A DNA stretch of 64,000 nucleotides from Sabellastarte sp. h YS-2021 (lineage: Eukaryota; Annelida; Polychaeta; Sabellida; Sabellidae), in NCBI GenBank assembly GCA_964017235.1, contig OZ024929.1, positions 21,511,464-21,575,463 of the forward strand. The letters are read 5' to 3'. The notes beneath the pieces are model-generated. The model was not told where the DNA came from, searched no databases, and saw nothing but the letters and a program-made list of their open reading frames with translations. Both the position numbers and the translations under genes were made by a program. Shown here one piece after another: positions 47,361 through 57,440 of the stretch; positions within the stretch are counted from its first letter, which is position 1; each line of letters opens with the position of its first letter.

Positions 47361-47999
47361 CGAGAACAGTATGGAAGGAAACTGCGGATAACAACTTAAA
47401 TGCCTCCATTCAAGTTGACTTGCTCCAAATCTTTGTATTTGTGTCCATCAATAACCCAGTTAAATTTAAGTTGGAAACTTACAGGAGTTCATTATACCAT
47501 AAGCATTCTGGAGTAAGGGGGACAGTCTCTGAAAAAAACAAAACCACTGCCGCAGCGGTTATCACCCGCCTTAGGATCAGTAATAATGGAGAACTAAAGG
47601 AGATATAAGGCCTTTGTAGTAAGATAACCCCACTTGACATTGAAGAAGGGTCAAAGGTAAAAGTCAGCAATTGGAAAATAGTGTCAGGCCTTGACTTTGT
47701 ATAAGTTGTTTTCACATTTGGAGACCCTAGTAGCAATGATAAGGGAGATATAAGACCTTTTTAATAGGATAATCCCATTTAAGATGTGATATGATGGCCA
47801 TTTTGTTTTTGAAACTAGTCTAAATTACTATCAGGCTAACTTTCCTAGCCTTATATATTTTGCGCATATTTGATGAACCTAGCTGCAATATTTCAAGTTT
47901 TAGAGCATCTTAATGATTTTTAAATAATTGGCTATGGCGGCCGTTTTGTTTTTCAAAATAAGGCCAAAAATTTTTCTCAGGCAAAACATTTGAAGGCCA

Positions 48000-49258
48000 G
48001 GGGCCATATTCACTAAACCTCCTTAATTTTAAGGTCCCTTTATTAAAGGAAGGTGAAAAATCTCCTTTGGTAAGGTGACCTTTAAAATGCTATTCACTAA
48101 ACCTCCTTTATGGTTTCCTTACCAAAGGAGACCTTAAATAAAGGATCCTTTATTAAAGGAGTGCATCCAGTCATCTGATTGGTTAAAAACGCTTGTTCAT
48201 AAAGGCTCCTTTATCTTTCCCTTACTTTTGGATTTTCTTCTTTCCATGTTTATTATCAGTATAAGATTAGTGTTATGATGTGTTTTTTATTGCCGTTTAA
48301 GATGATATTTCGTATTTTAAGAAATAAATATCTAACTTTTAAAGATTTTTGTATTGCATACCACATTTTATTATCCACCGTGGGCAAATACTATTTGACC
48401 CATATAGAAGGACATACAGAGGGGGATATATTTTATTTATATATCATTAGAAAGGTTGTCTTATGGTGCTTCTGCTCATGTTTGTTACATTAAAATCTAT
48501 GCAGAAATGACTGAGATATTGGAGGTTAAAGATTACAGTTTTTATATTCACTGTTGCCCATGCTTTTTGACATGCTTTTTCATATCCTCTCATTAAATAT
48601 TCATATTATTAAACCCATAAATCATACAAAATGGTGGATAATAAAAGTAAAACATCCCTTATCAGACATATGCAGAAAAAAATATACCACTCATGAAGAA
48701 AAAAAATATAATGCTCGTGACACACACTCTTCATTTGTGATAGATTTTTTTTTCTGTATATGTCATTTGGGAAGTTTTCCTATTGTGGTAATAGCCACTT
48801 TTCACATACATATTGAGACACACACATCAAATACATTTTCATTGGGTTTGACGACATATCAACTGAATACCCCATTTTCAAAGAAAGACCTGATGTATGG
48901 GCGAAAAAAGGTGCAAAAAGTCATAACATTTCACCAATTACCTCAATTTTTACTTAAAAAGTCAAATCACCAAAACTCCCCTTTATCATAAAGGTAGTCA
49001 CACACATTGAAAATTAAGGAAAATAACCAATGATTCCTCAGTAAAGGAAGGTTAGTGAATATCAAAATTCAAGATTCCCTTGAAAGTTAAGGATTTCCTA
49101 GATTTTTAAGGTTTCCTTGAAATTCAAGGAAAGAAAGTTAGACTCCTTTGTTTGAGGGAAGTTTAATGAATACAAAAACAAAGGCGGGGCAAGAAATAAG
49201 GAAATCCTTACTTTTTAAGGGTTCCTTGGAATAAAGGAGGTTTAGTGAATACGGGCCC
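48000..49258. mobile_element. TIR element trio, copy 1 (1259 bp)
   Basis: The ends are GGGGCC.TATTCACTAAACC and GGTTTAGTGAATACGGGCCC. Many AAAGGAGGTTTAGTGAAT/CTCCTTTATTT words lie in subterminal positions, both orientations. It contains the TTATTATCCACC element (48368-48790), absent from copy 2. Short open frames inside carry no recognisable domain. Confidence 0.85.
48368..48790. mobile_element. TTTTATTATCCACC element nested in trio copy 1
   Basis: TTTTATTATCCACC (48368-48381) is mirrored by GGTGGATAATAAAA (48633-48646). Homology to 45868-46345 continues to CCTATTGTGG (48780-48788). Copy 2 of the trio reads straight through this point (CATACCACATTGTGGTAATA). Confidence 0.65.
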
Positions 49259-50119
49259 AGGGGCCGTATTCACTAAACCTCCTTTATTTTTAAGGTTCCT
49301 TTATTAAAGGAAGGTGAAAATCTCCTTTGGTAAGGTGACCTTTAAAATGCTATTCACTAAACCTCCTTTATGGTTTCTTTATCAAAAGAGACTTTAAATA
49401 AAGGATCGTGTATTAAAGGAGTGCATTAAGTAATCTGATTGGTTTAAAAAGTTTATCAAAAAAGGCTCCTTTATTTTTCCCTTACTTTTGCATTTTCTTC
49501 CTTCTATATTAATTATTCAGTATAAGATCAGTGTTATGATGTGTTTTTTATTACCATTTAAGGTGATATTTTATATTTTAAGAAATGAATACCTAACTTT
49601 TTGTATTGCATACCACATTGTGGTAATAGCCACTTTTCATACAGATATTGTGACACACACATCAAATGCATTTTCAGTGGGTTTGATGACATATCAACTA
49701 AATATTCCATACATTTCAAAGAAAGACGTATGGTGATATACATGATGAGGTGTGGACAAAAAAAAGGTGCAAATATCATAACACTTTGCCAATTACCTCA
49801 CTTTTTACTTAAAACATCAAACCACCAAAACTCCCCTTTATCATAAAGATAGTCACACACTAACCTTGAAAGTTGAGGAAAAAAAACAAGGATTCCTCAG
49901 TAAAGGAAGGTTAGTGAATATCAAAATCAAAGATTTCCTTGAAAGTTAAGGATTTCCTTGATTTTAAGGTTTCCTTGAACTTCAAGGAAAGAAAGTTAGG
50001 CTCCTTTGTTTGGAGGAAGTTTAATGAATAGAAAAACAAAGGAAGGGGTAAGAAATAAAGGAAATCCTTACTTTTTAAGGGTTCCTTGGAATAAAGGAGG
50101 TTTAGTGAATACGGGCCCT
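49259..50119. mobile_element. TIR element trio, copy 2 (861 bp, shortest)
   Basis: Same ends and orientation as copy 1, directly adjoining it through CGGGCCCAGGGGCCG. It lacks the nested element and about 400 bp of middle. Confidence 0.85.
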
Positions 50120-51201
50120 GGGCCCGTATTCACTAAACCTCCTATATTTTTAAGGTCCCTTTATTAAAGGAAGGTGAAAAATCTCCTTTGGTAAGGTGAC
50201 CTTTAAATTGCTATTCACTAAACCTCCTTTATGGTTTCCTTACCAAATGAGACCTTAAATAAAGGATCCTTTATTAAAGGAGTGCATCCAGTCATCTGAT
50301 TGGTTAAAAATGTTTGTTCATAAAGGCTCCTTTATCTTTCCCTTACTTTTGTATTTTCTTCTTTCCATGTATATTATTAGTATAAGATTATTGTTATGAT
50401 GTGTTTTCTTTTTCCGTTTAAGATGATATTTCATATTTTAAGAAATAAATATCTAACTTTTAAAGATTTTTGTGTTGCATATGTATTGCAGATTAAAGAT
50501 TGCAGTTTTTATATTCACAGGTGGCCATGCTTTTTAACATGCTTTTTCGCATCTTCTCATTAAATATTCATACAATTTAACCCATAAATCATACAAAATG
50601 GTGGGTAATAAAAGTAAAACATATCTGATCAGACATACACAGAAAAGATATGTATCACTCATGAAGATAAACAATATAATTGTCATTTGGGAAGTTTTCC
50701 TATTGTGGTAATAGCCATGTTTCATGCAGATACTGTGACACACGTCAAATACATTTTCATTGGGTTTGACCACATATTAACTGAATATCCCAAAAATTTC
50801 AAAGAAAGACGTATGGTGATATAAATGATGTAGTATGGACAAAAAATGTGCAAATGTCATAACATTTCACCAATTACCTCAATTTTTACGTAAAAAGTCA
50901 AACCACCAAAACTCCCTTTTATCATAAAGGTAGTCACACACTTACCTTGAAAATTAAGGGAAAAAACCAAGGATTCCTCAGTAAAGGAAGGTTAGTGAAT
51001 ATCAAAATTCAAGATTCCCTTGAAAGTTAAGGATTTCCTAGATTTTTAAGGTTTCCTTGAAAGTCAAGGAAAGAAAGTTAGGCTCCTTTGTTTGAGGGAA
51101 GTTTAATGAATACAAAAACAAAGGAAGGGGTAAGAAATAAAGGAAATCCTTACTTTTTAAGGGTTCCTTGGAATAAAGGAGGTTTAGTGAATACGGGCCC
51201 T
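50120..51201. mobile_element. TIR element trio, copy 3 (1082 bp)
   Basis: It adjoins copy 2 through CGGGCCCTGGGCCCG. It holds a 5'-truncated form of the nested element (from about 50480; GGTGGGTAATAAAAG near 50600). The right end GGTTTAGTGAATACGGGCCC returns to the host repeat. Confidence 0.85.
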
Positions 51202-51751
51202 GGACTTTTGATGGTCTGTCTTTATATTCTGAAGCCATAGCACCAATAATAAGGGAGAAATATGGAAGTTTTAGTGTGACAGCCTCATTTAACCTTGAAG
51301 CAGGGGTCAAAGGTCAAATTCAACCCCTGGAAAAGATTCCCTGGCCATGACTTCCTACAAGTTGTTTTCACATCCCAAATCTCTAGGAGCAATATTTGGG
51401 GAGATATAAGGCCTTTTTAATCGATAACCCTGTATGACATTAAACATGTGATATGGCGGCCATTTTGTTTTCTGAGCTAGGCCAAAATTACTATCAGGCT
51501 AGCTTTCTAGCCATATAACTTTTGTGCAAATTTGATGAAGCTAGCTGGAATATTTCAAGATTTAGAGCACCTTCATGATTTTCAAACAATTAGCTATGAC
51601 GGCCATTTCAAAATGAGGCTAAAATTTTGCAGAGACAGGTTTTCATAGCCATAAACATTACCTGCAAATTTGGTGAAGATATCAAATGAATGAGATATTA
51701 ATGTTTATGCAAAAACGTGACGGACGTACGGAAGACGTTTATAATAGAGTT

Positions 51752-53222
51752 TGCGAACAACGTTTTTTATGCCCGTATCTACTGTCCGCTACGTTACACG
51801 TCATTGATTTCTGTGTGTGACGAAATTTCATAAGGTTTTAACTGCACAAGGTTACGTTTTTTTACGTGGCAAATGACTTCACCACATAATTTGTTTCCCT
51901 TGTGGATTTAATAATTATTTGGCCAATAAAGTGTGTTTTTCATGTCAGTACAGAGTTCCCCAAGTACTATAGACTATATCTAGCCAGTGTATCATCTTTT
52001 AAAAAGTCCAAGTATACAAGGACCAGCCTTTTTTTAATCACCTGTCAGAAATTAATGGAAACAATAAGGCCAAAGACATGTAATTTTTTGTTTCTATAAA
52101 TCTTGTATCAATAGGATATCCATGTTAGTAAATAATTAAGCATGATTTCTGACAGTTTATTTTGATTTATGATGGATTAAATATGAATATTATACAAAAC
52201 TGGATTTTCTTATAAAGTCTCAAATATCTTAAACAATGCGTAATAGTTTGCAATCTTTGTGTAAATAATAATTATGTCTAGTTTTGTCCTGAAAACCTCC
52301 TCTTTTCAAACGTTCTGCGCAAACAATAGAGAGTTTGCGAACAACGTTTCACAAACGCCCCTTACAAAAATACGCAACATAATTAATCAATAGGGGGGAG
52401 AAAGCCATTAGGGGGAGCTTGTTTGCGAACAGCGTTTGAACCATGAATTTTACAAGTATTTCTTTTAAATATATTGGGAGTTATACAAGTCAATAAAGAT
52501 AAATACACTGGTTTTAATCATCTACAATACTGAATGAACTGGGTATACTGATATATATTACAAACTTTATTGGCCTAATAGCCAATAACCCCACAAGTTA
52601 AATAGCTAATAAAACACACGTAGATAAAACTTTGGATTTATTTTTTGTTTGTTTATTTGGGGTTTTACGTCGATTTCAACACTGTACAGGTCGACATACA
52701 CGACGGGTAGTTGGAAGGGCAGAGGAAACCAGTACATATAGTTCGCTAGGGTTTCTGTACTGTAAACTGCCGACCAACGGCAAGCAACTACCAGCTTTCC
52801 CACTTACGGCCATGACGGGGATCGAACCCCGGCCGCAGAGGTGGGAGGCGAGAGTGTTACCACTCTGCCACCGTGGCCCCTAATAAAACTTTGGAGGATT
52901 GTGTTCATTACTTCAAAAAAATTTATGACAGGGGATGACAAAAGGCTGGTCGTTGTACACTTGGCAAAAAATTGACAAAGTTGCTAAAATAATCTACAGT
53001 CTCTCAAGAACTCTGTACTGACATGTATAACACACTTTATTGCTCCAGTAATTAATAAATCCACAAGGGAAAGAGATTACGTGACAAAGCCGTTTGCCAC
53101 GTGAAAAACGTAACCTTGTGCAGTTAAAACCTTATGAAATGACATCACAGACAGAAATCAATGACGTGTAACGTAGCGGAAAGTAGATACGGGCATAAAA
53201 AACGTTGTTCGCAAACTCTCTA
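51752..53222. mobile_element. TIR element with ~210 bp inverted repeats
   Basis: The left arm 51752-51960 (AGAGTTTGCGAACAACGTTT, then TATGCCCGTATCTACT, AGGTTTTAACTGCACAAGGT) pairs with 53000-53222 at high identity. About 1.47 kb in total including a SINE A insertion. The interior has no transposase frame. The arm end resembles motifs at 52328 and 53293, which form a second inverted pair. Confidence 0.85.
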
Positions 53223-53316
53223 TTAACTCTGCCCCGTCTGATGGACTTTCATATTGATTGACTATGTTGCGTTTTTTGTAAGGAGCGTTTATGAAACGCT
53301 GTTCGCAACCTCTCCC
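52328..53316. repeat. Second, overlapping inverted pair (GAACAACGTTTCACAAACG)
   Basis: 52328-52391 (GAGAGTTTGCGAACAACGTT, CCTTACAAAAATACGCAACA) pairs with 53253-53316 in reverse complement. One partner lies inside the 51752-53222 element and one just outside it. Confidence 0.75.
52637..52882 (-). mobile_element. SINE family A, - strand copy with perfect 13 bp TSD
   Basis: Full-length in reverse orientation, with box B reading GGTTCGATCCCC on the - strand. ATAAAACTTTGGA occurs at 52624-52636 and 52883-52895, an exact target-site duplication. It sits inside the long-TIR element. Confidence 0.95.
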
Positions 53317-54168
53317 GACCACGGCCTTCGGCCGGAGATAAAAAGTTGTCAGAGCTGGCTGTTTCTTCAAAAGTCACACAGTACCCATATATTACACAAA
53401 AGACAAAAGGACTTGCAGAAAGTCGGCCATTCAAATAATTGAAGAAAACGCCTTTGAATTGATGTGGACAGGATGTACATATGGTTACATAACGCACACA
53501 TATACATCTTAGTGAGTTCTTCACGTACACATCATTCCACGTTAAAACACTGTGGTACAACTAATTTGAATGTTTGCACAATATGTGCACATGTACATGA
53601 ACAAATACTTAATTTATAAGTATTCTGCTCATTTTTAATAAAGCAATGACAAAAGGAATGTTTGTACAGCTAGGGGATTAATGCAGATCTATGTCATTGA
53701 CCCTGACACAATAGACTTTGAATGGTTGTGGCCAGTACTCCATCAACAATTGTACTCGTTATTTAAAGTATTTGAGTACATTGTACTTGCGCCTTCTTGT
53801 GTAGTTTGTTTATGGAAAGCGTGGAAATATGATATTGGAAGTGATTTGGGTAGGTATTCCTTACATTAGATAATGCATTTACGTACAAGTAACTGTTAAA
53901 TATTTATTCTAACATGACACGCTTGTGTCCGCGATTCTGATTGGTCAATCGGCGTTGTAAAACCGAACATAACCTCACGGCCAGTTTTTCATATGTGAGC
54001 GATAATCCCAATTCACTTTTCAAAAGTCAAATTACAAAGAATATACTCTACAAATCTTCATCAAATATACAATTAGAATCACAACACCACACCCCTAGCG
54101 TGGGGTTATGCAGGGTTTTACAATTAATGAATAGTAATATTAGTAACATTTATCATTCTCCATATACT
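53317..54168. other. Intergenic sequence, no gene seen
   Basis: A short palindrome (CGGCCTTCGGCCG, 53326-53338) and a GTTGTAAAACC...GGTTTTACAA partial inverted pair (53954/54113) are the only structures noted. Confidence 0.4.
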
Positions 54169-54957
54169 CAATAAACATTTTGGGGTTTTGAAACGTTTGG
54201 CAAAGGTTAAAAAATGATGGGTACGAAAACCATTTGCAACAGAATGTTTTTAAAACGTTTTAAATATACCGTTTAATAAATGTTTAACGATAAATGTTAG
54301 AAAAACATTATAAATGAACATAATAATGTCTGAATAATAATGGGGTCAGAGGTCAAATTCAATATCTTTGTATAGTTGCTCACTATTGAAAATGTTATTT
54401 TTATGTCTAAAATTGTAAGAGGCTTAGAAATTGTGCCCCCATTCAGTTCTTACTTTTAGGAATTGCATGTGGGGCAATTTTTGACAAAGTCCTCTAAAAT
54501 CCCCTATTAATTATTGCTCACCGCCATCTTTGTTTGGATATGTTTGAAGGTGAAGGTTTAAAAATATAGGTTTAAAAAACGTTTTTGATAGAATGTTTTT
54601 AAAACATTTGACAATTAGCAATGTTGTTTAAACATTTTATGTGTACTGTTTATCAAACATTTCATGATGAATGTTTAAAAACATTTCCAGCAAAACCTTC
54701 ATTTCTTCAGCTATTTTATAAATGTTTTAAAAACGTTTCAAGTCAAACCTAGCTTCTTGAGTTATTTTATAAACGTTTAATAAATGTTTTCAGTAAAAAC
54801 GTTTGTCTAGAGAATGTTTAAAAAACGTTTTTTAAACATTGCAATGTAAATGTTTACTTGAAAACGTTTAGAAAACCATAAGATGGGGGTTTAAGTAGGT
54901 TTTAAAAATGTTTTGTAAATGTTTAAACCATTTAAAAACGTTTCTGATGTTTACTGG
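54169..54957. mobile_element. Element built of AAACGTTT/AAACATTT words
   Basis: The left end ACTCAATAAACAT is mirrored by the right end ATGTTTACTGGGT. More than twenty near-palindromic AAAACGTTT or AAAACATTT words crowd the two subterminal thirds. Non-coding; probably a non-autonomous TIR element. Confidence 0.6.
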
Positions 54958-55090
54958 GTAGCAACCCACCCCCTTGTATGCATATGATGGAACAACCACT
55001 CATTTTCAGTCATTTAGACATGTTCATTCAAAAAAAGCTTTTCAGAACGTGAGTAATATTTATTTTAAAATATTGACATGTTAGAATAAA

Positions 55091-55229
55091 AATAGACAAC
55101 TCCGAGCTCGGGGTTGTAGGAGATTTTACAACGATTAGCACATTAGAATCACTCAGCCTCTGCCTCGTGATCCTAATATCGCTAATCGTTGTAAAATCTC
55201 CTATAACCCCTCGCTCGTCATTGTCTATT
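55091..55229. mobile_element. Foldback element, 62 bp arms, 14-16 base loop
   Basis: AATAGACAACTCCGAGC...GGAGATTTTACAACGATTAG pairs with CTAATCGTTGTAAAATCTCC...GTCATTGTCTATT. The central ~26 bp are perfect; outer parts carry several mismatches. AT-rich flanks. Confidence 0.85.
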
Positions 55230-55264
55230 TCTATAATATTTATCGATTATCACAAGTATCATTC

Positions 55265-55853
55265 AGGGCCCGTATTCATGAAAGGTCTTAGCCAGGGCTT
55301 ATAATAGGCTTAAAGTTGAGACTTTTGTCTTAACTTTCGGAGAAAAATTGCTAAGACTTTTGTCTTAGCGATATTCACAAAGAAGTTAAGACCATTCTTA
55401 GGCTAAAATAAGGGCTTAACTTTAAGACTGGTTGGTAGTGGGCTTAAATTTAGTAAAGAAGACTTAAATATGGCCGCCATAAACTTTTCTCCACTTCAAA
55501 ATTTGAAATGGCTGTAAATAAAGTATAATTATACAGAACACCTCACTAAAGCAGTCTTTGGGAAGTTTATATGTGGTAACAAGGTTTTCCATTTTAAAAC
55601 AGCACTTTTGCATAGATAAAATGTATTAAATGAAGGATTTATATCACAAATAGTATAGTTTGAATAGAAATGAAATGTCACATGACACAGAAAACCACTG
55701 TGGTTATTTGATAATCTTAGACTTAGCTAAGTCACGCTTTGTGAATACGGTTTTAAGACAAAAATTAGCTGAGACAAAAGTTTTAACTACAAGACTGGAT
55801 TTAAGCCTAAGACCTGACCAAGTCTAAGACCCTTCGTGAATACTGGCCCAGGT
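55265..55853. mobile_element. TIR element, GGGCCCGTATTCATGAA family
   Basis: The left end AGGGCCCGTATTCATGAAAG is mirrored by GACCCTTCGTGAATACTGGC near 55827-55850. Subterminal AAGTCTTAGCC/GACTTTTGTCTTA words occur in both orientations. About 590 bp, non-coding. Confidence 0.8.
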
Positions 55854-56997
55854 TTATTGTTGATTAATAAAATAATTTGTTGGTGTGTATGTATGTTTTA
55901 TTAGGATCTTAAGTATTAATTTTTGCTCCTAAGGCCCATTTTGATAATACACGAGGACTGATTCCGGTTTTGTATTCAGTATATAAACCAAATTACCTGC
56001 TCACCCAGCAAGTTAGTCACCTGTATTGAAACTGCTCACCCACCCAAGTTAGTCACCTGCATTGAAACTACTATCCTGGACAATCCATATTGACATTGAA
56101 ATAAGTGGGACAAGTACTAAGTAGAAAGCTATTATAGAGCACAGACCTCAACGGGGTGGGGTTATTCCGAAAATTTAGGATTTCTTGTATCCAAAATGTG
56201 ATCCTGATATATCCGAAAATTTAATTACTTCTTTCGGGGTCAGAGTAAGTTTCAGATTGTATACCCACATAAAAATCAGAAAGATCTATTCATTACTTTT
56301 GGAGTTATCATGAACACACAGAGAGGCAGACAAACAAACAGCCAAAAACATAACTACTTGGTGGACGTTGGAATAATGAATAATAGGCCTACTCTAAAGA
56401 ATGTTAATTGTAAAGAGTTTTTAATGTTGTCACAAAATGCAAGTGAAGAACTTCCATAGGTGAGCAGCAGTAGGTTTTGAACAGCACCTCGGCCTCAACC
56501 TCTCAGCCTCTATGCTCAATTCTAGGCTGGACCAGAGGCGATGTAATGTGAGTAGTAATGTGGGAGATTGCAATGCCTGGTTTCAGTGCAGTATCTTGAC
56601 CAGGTAGTATACATGTGCACTGTGACTTTATCTATATAATGTGTTGAAAGAAATGTCAAATCCAAATCAGTCAGTTGAACCCATATAAATCAAATTAAAC
56701 TATACTGAATAACAAATATATCTTTTCTGAAGGTCAGTTCAAACGGTGTGATAACTTTTCTCACAGCATTCAAAAGAACAAAAAAAAAACAAAAAAACAT
56801 GCAATTCTTTGAAGAATATGATAAAAGGTTGGAATATCTAAAGACATTGAGAGTGTTGTGGGTAATAGATTTACTTATCACTCATGAGGGTGTGAGGTCA
56901 AATCTCACTTCTGAATTCAAGTGAAAAGTAGCAGTTTGGATGGCAGAATCAGTATACACTGGTGTGTGTTAACTAGCATTCACTGTTCTTTTCACAG
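55854..56997. other. Intergenic sequence with a SINE A relic
   Basis: 56555-56665 (TGGTTTCAGTGCAGTATCTT, ACCAGGTAGTATACATGTGC, TGTGTTGAAAGAAATGTCAA) follows the SINE A 3' body in order but is strongly mutated. No gene seen. Confidence 0.35.
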
Positions 56998-57337
56998 AGT
57001 TGCTTCTAGGGTGCGTTTTCCGTGGGATCGCGCATTAATTCGCATACAAACGCGGATTTTCTTGGAGTCTGCGGTGACCAAATTATATGAGAAGGCGCAG
57101 TACACAAGGCGATGCGGGAAATACATGAAGCGAAAAGACGAGAGATCTAGAAAATCGAAACACTGCATGGATCGAGAGTTTGTCGAGGTTTTGATTTTTC
57201 CGTCGAAACGTTCTTCGAATAATTCTGTTGACGATTGTGGTTTCGTGATCGTTTACAAACTTAAATATATCTATATTAGATATGAGGTACGGACAGTATT
57301 TGGACATATTATAACCAAAAACATAAAATTAAACTGA
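56998..57337 (+). CDS. Candidate terminal exon in a CpG-rich patch, unrecognised
   Basis: An acceptor GTTCTTTTCACAG (AG 56996-56997) leads into 112 open codons ending in a stop at 57335-57337. They begin VASRVRFPWDRALIRIQ and are basic and Arg/Lys-rich in the middle (YMKRKDERSRKSKH). No family is recognised. The patch 57000-57240 has far more CpG than its surroundings, so the open frame may reflect base composition (few TA-rich stops) rather than coding. It could also be promoter or 5' UTR sequence of the downstream glycosidase gene. Confidence 0.25.
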
Positions 57338-57440
57338 AAGTGGATGATTATATAAAAAATGGCTGCAAGAAAAACGAAACTTACAGGAGACTGGAGTGTT
57401 ACAACAGGCCATGGAAGTGAAGCCGGTGCTGACCCGGCGT
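57000..57440. promoter_or_regulatory. CpG-rich patch, possible 5' region of the glycosidase gene
   Basis: Over twenty CpG dinucleotides fall within about 240 bp in an otherwise CpG-poor window. Near its end an ATG at 57411 opens ten codons (MEVKPVLTRR) to a donor-like AG/GTATCT at 57432. This short exon ends in phase 2, however, while the glycosidase exon at 58702 starts in phase 0, so they cannot join directly. Confidence 0.3.

Larger units (their letters stand above)
47540..51740. repeat. Old dispersed repeat split by the TIR-element trio
   Basis: The left part (47540-47998) and right part (51203-51740) both contain GGAGATATAAGGCCTTT, ATGGCGGCCATTTTGTTT, ACTATCAGGCTA.CTTTC, AATATTTCAAG.TTTAGAGCA and AATTAGCTATG. 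The host is thus itself built of ~480 bp diverged direct repeats. The trio at 48000-51201 interrupts it. A shorter relative lies at 8775-9415. Confidence 0.65.

Noticed and set aside
48554-48991. 145-codon + strand open frame inside the TIR trio, possible transposase
   Set aside because: It has no DDE-like or other catalytic signature, runs from the nested element into its host, and is not kept in the sister copies.
9087-52882. tRNA genes at the box A/box B matches
   Set aside because: Every match is the head of a dispersed SINE followed by the same non-tRNA body and A-rich tail; none folds as a free tRNA.
52632-52883. + strand open frame of 83 codons
   Set aside because: It lies entirely in a reverse-oriented SINE. 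Similar frames appear in the SINE copies at 15.8, 16.5 and 25.2 kb.
57411-57432. MEVKPVLTRR as the first exon of the glycosidase
   Set aside because: Its donor leaves phase 2, while the 58702 exon enters in phase 0; joining gives a stop at once. Kept only as a weak note.
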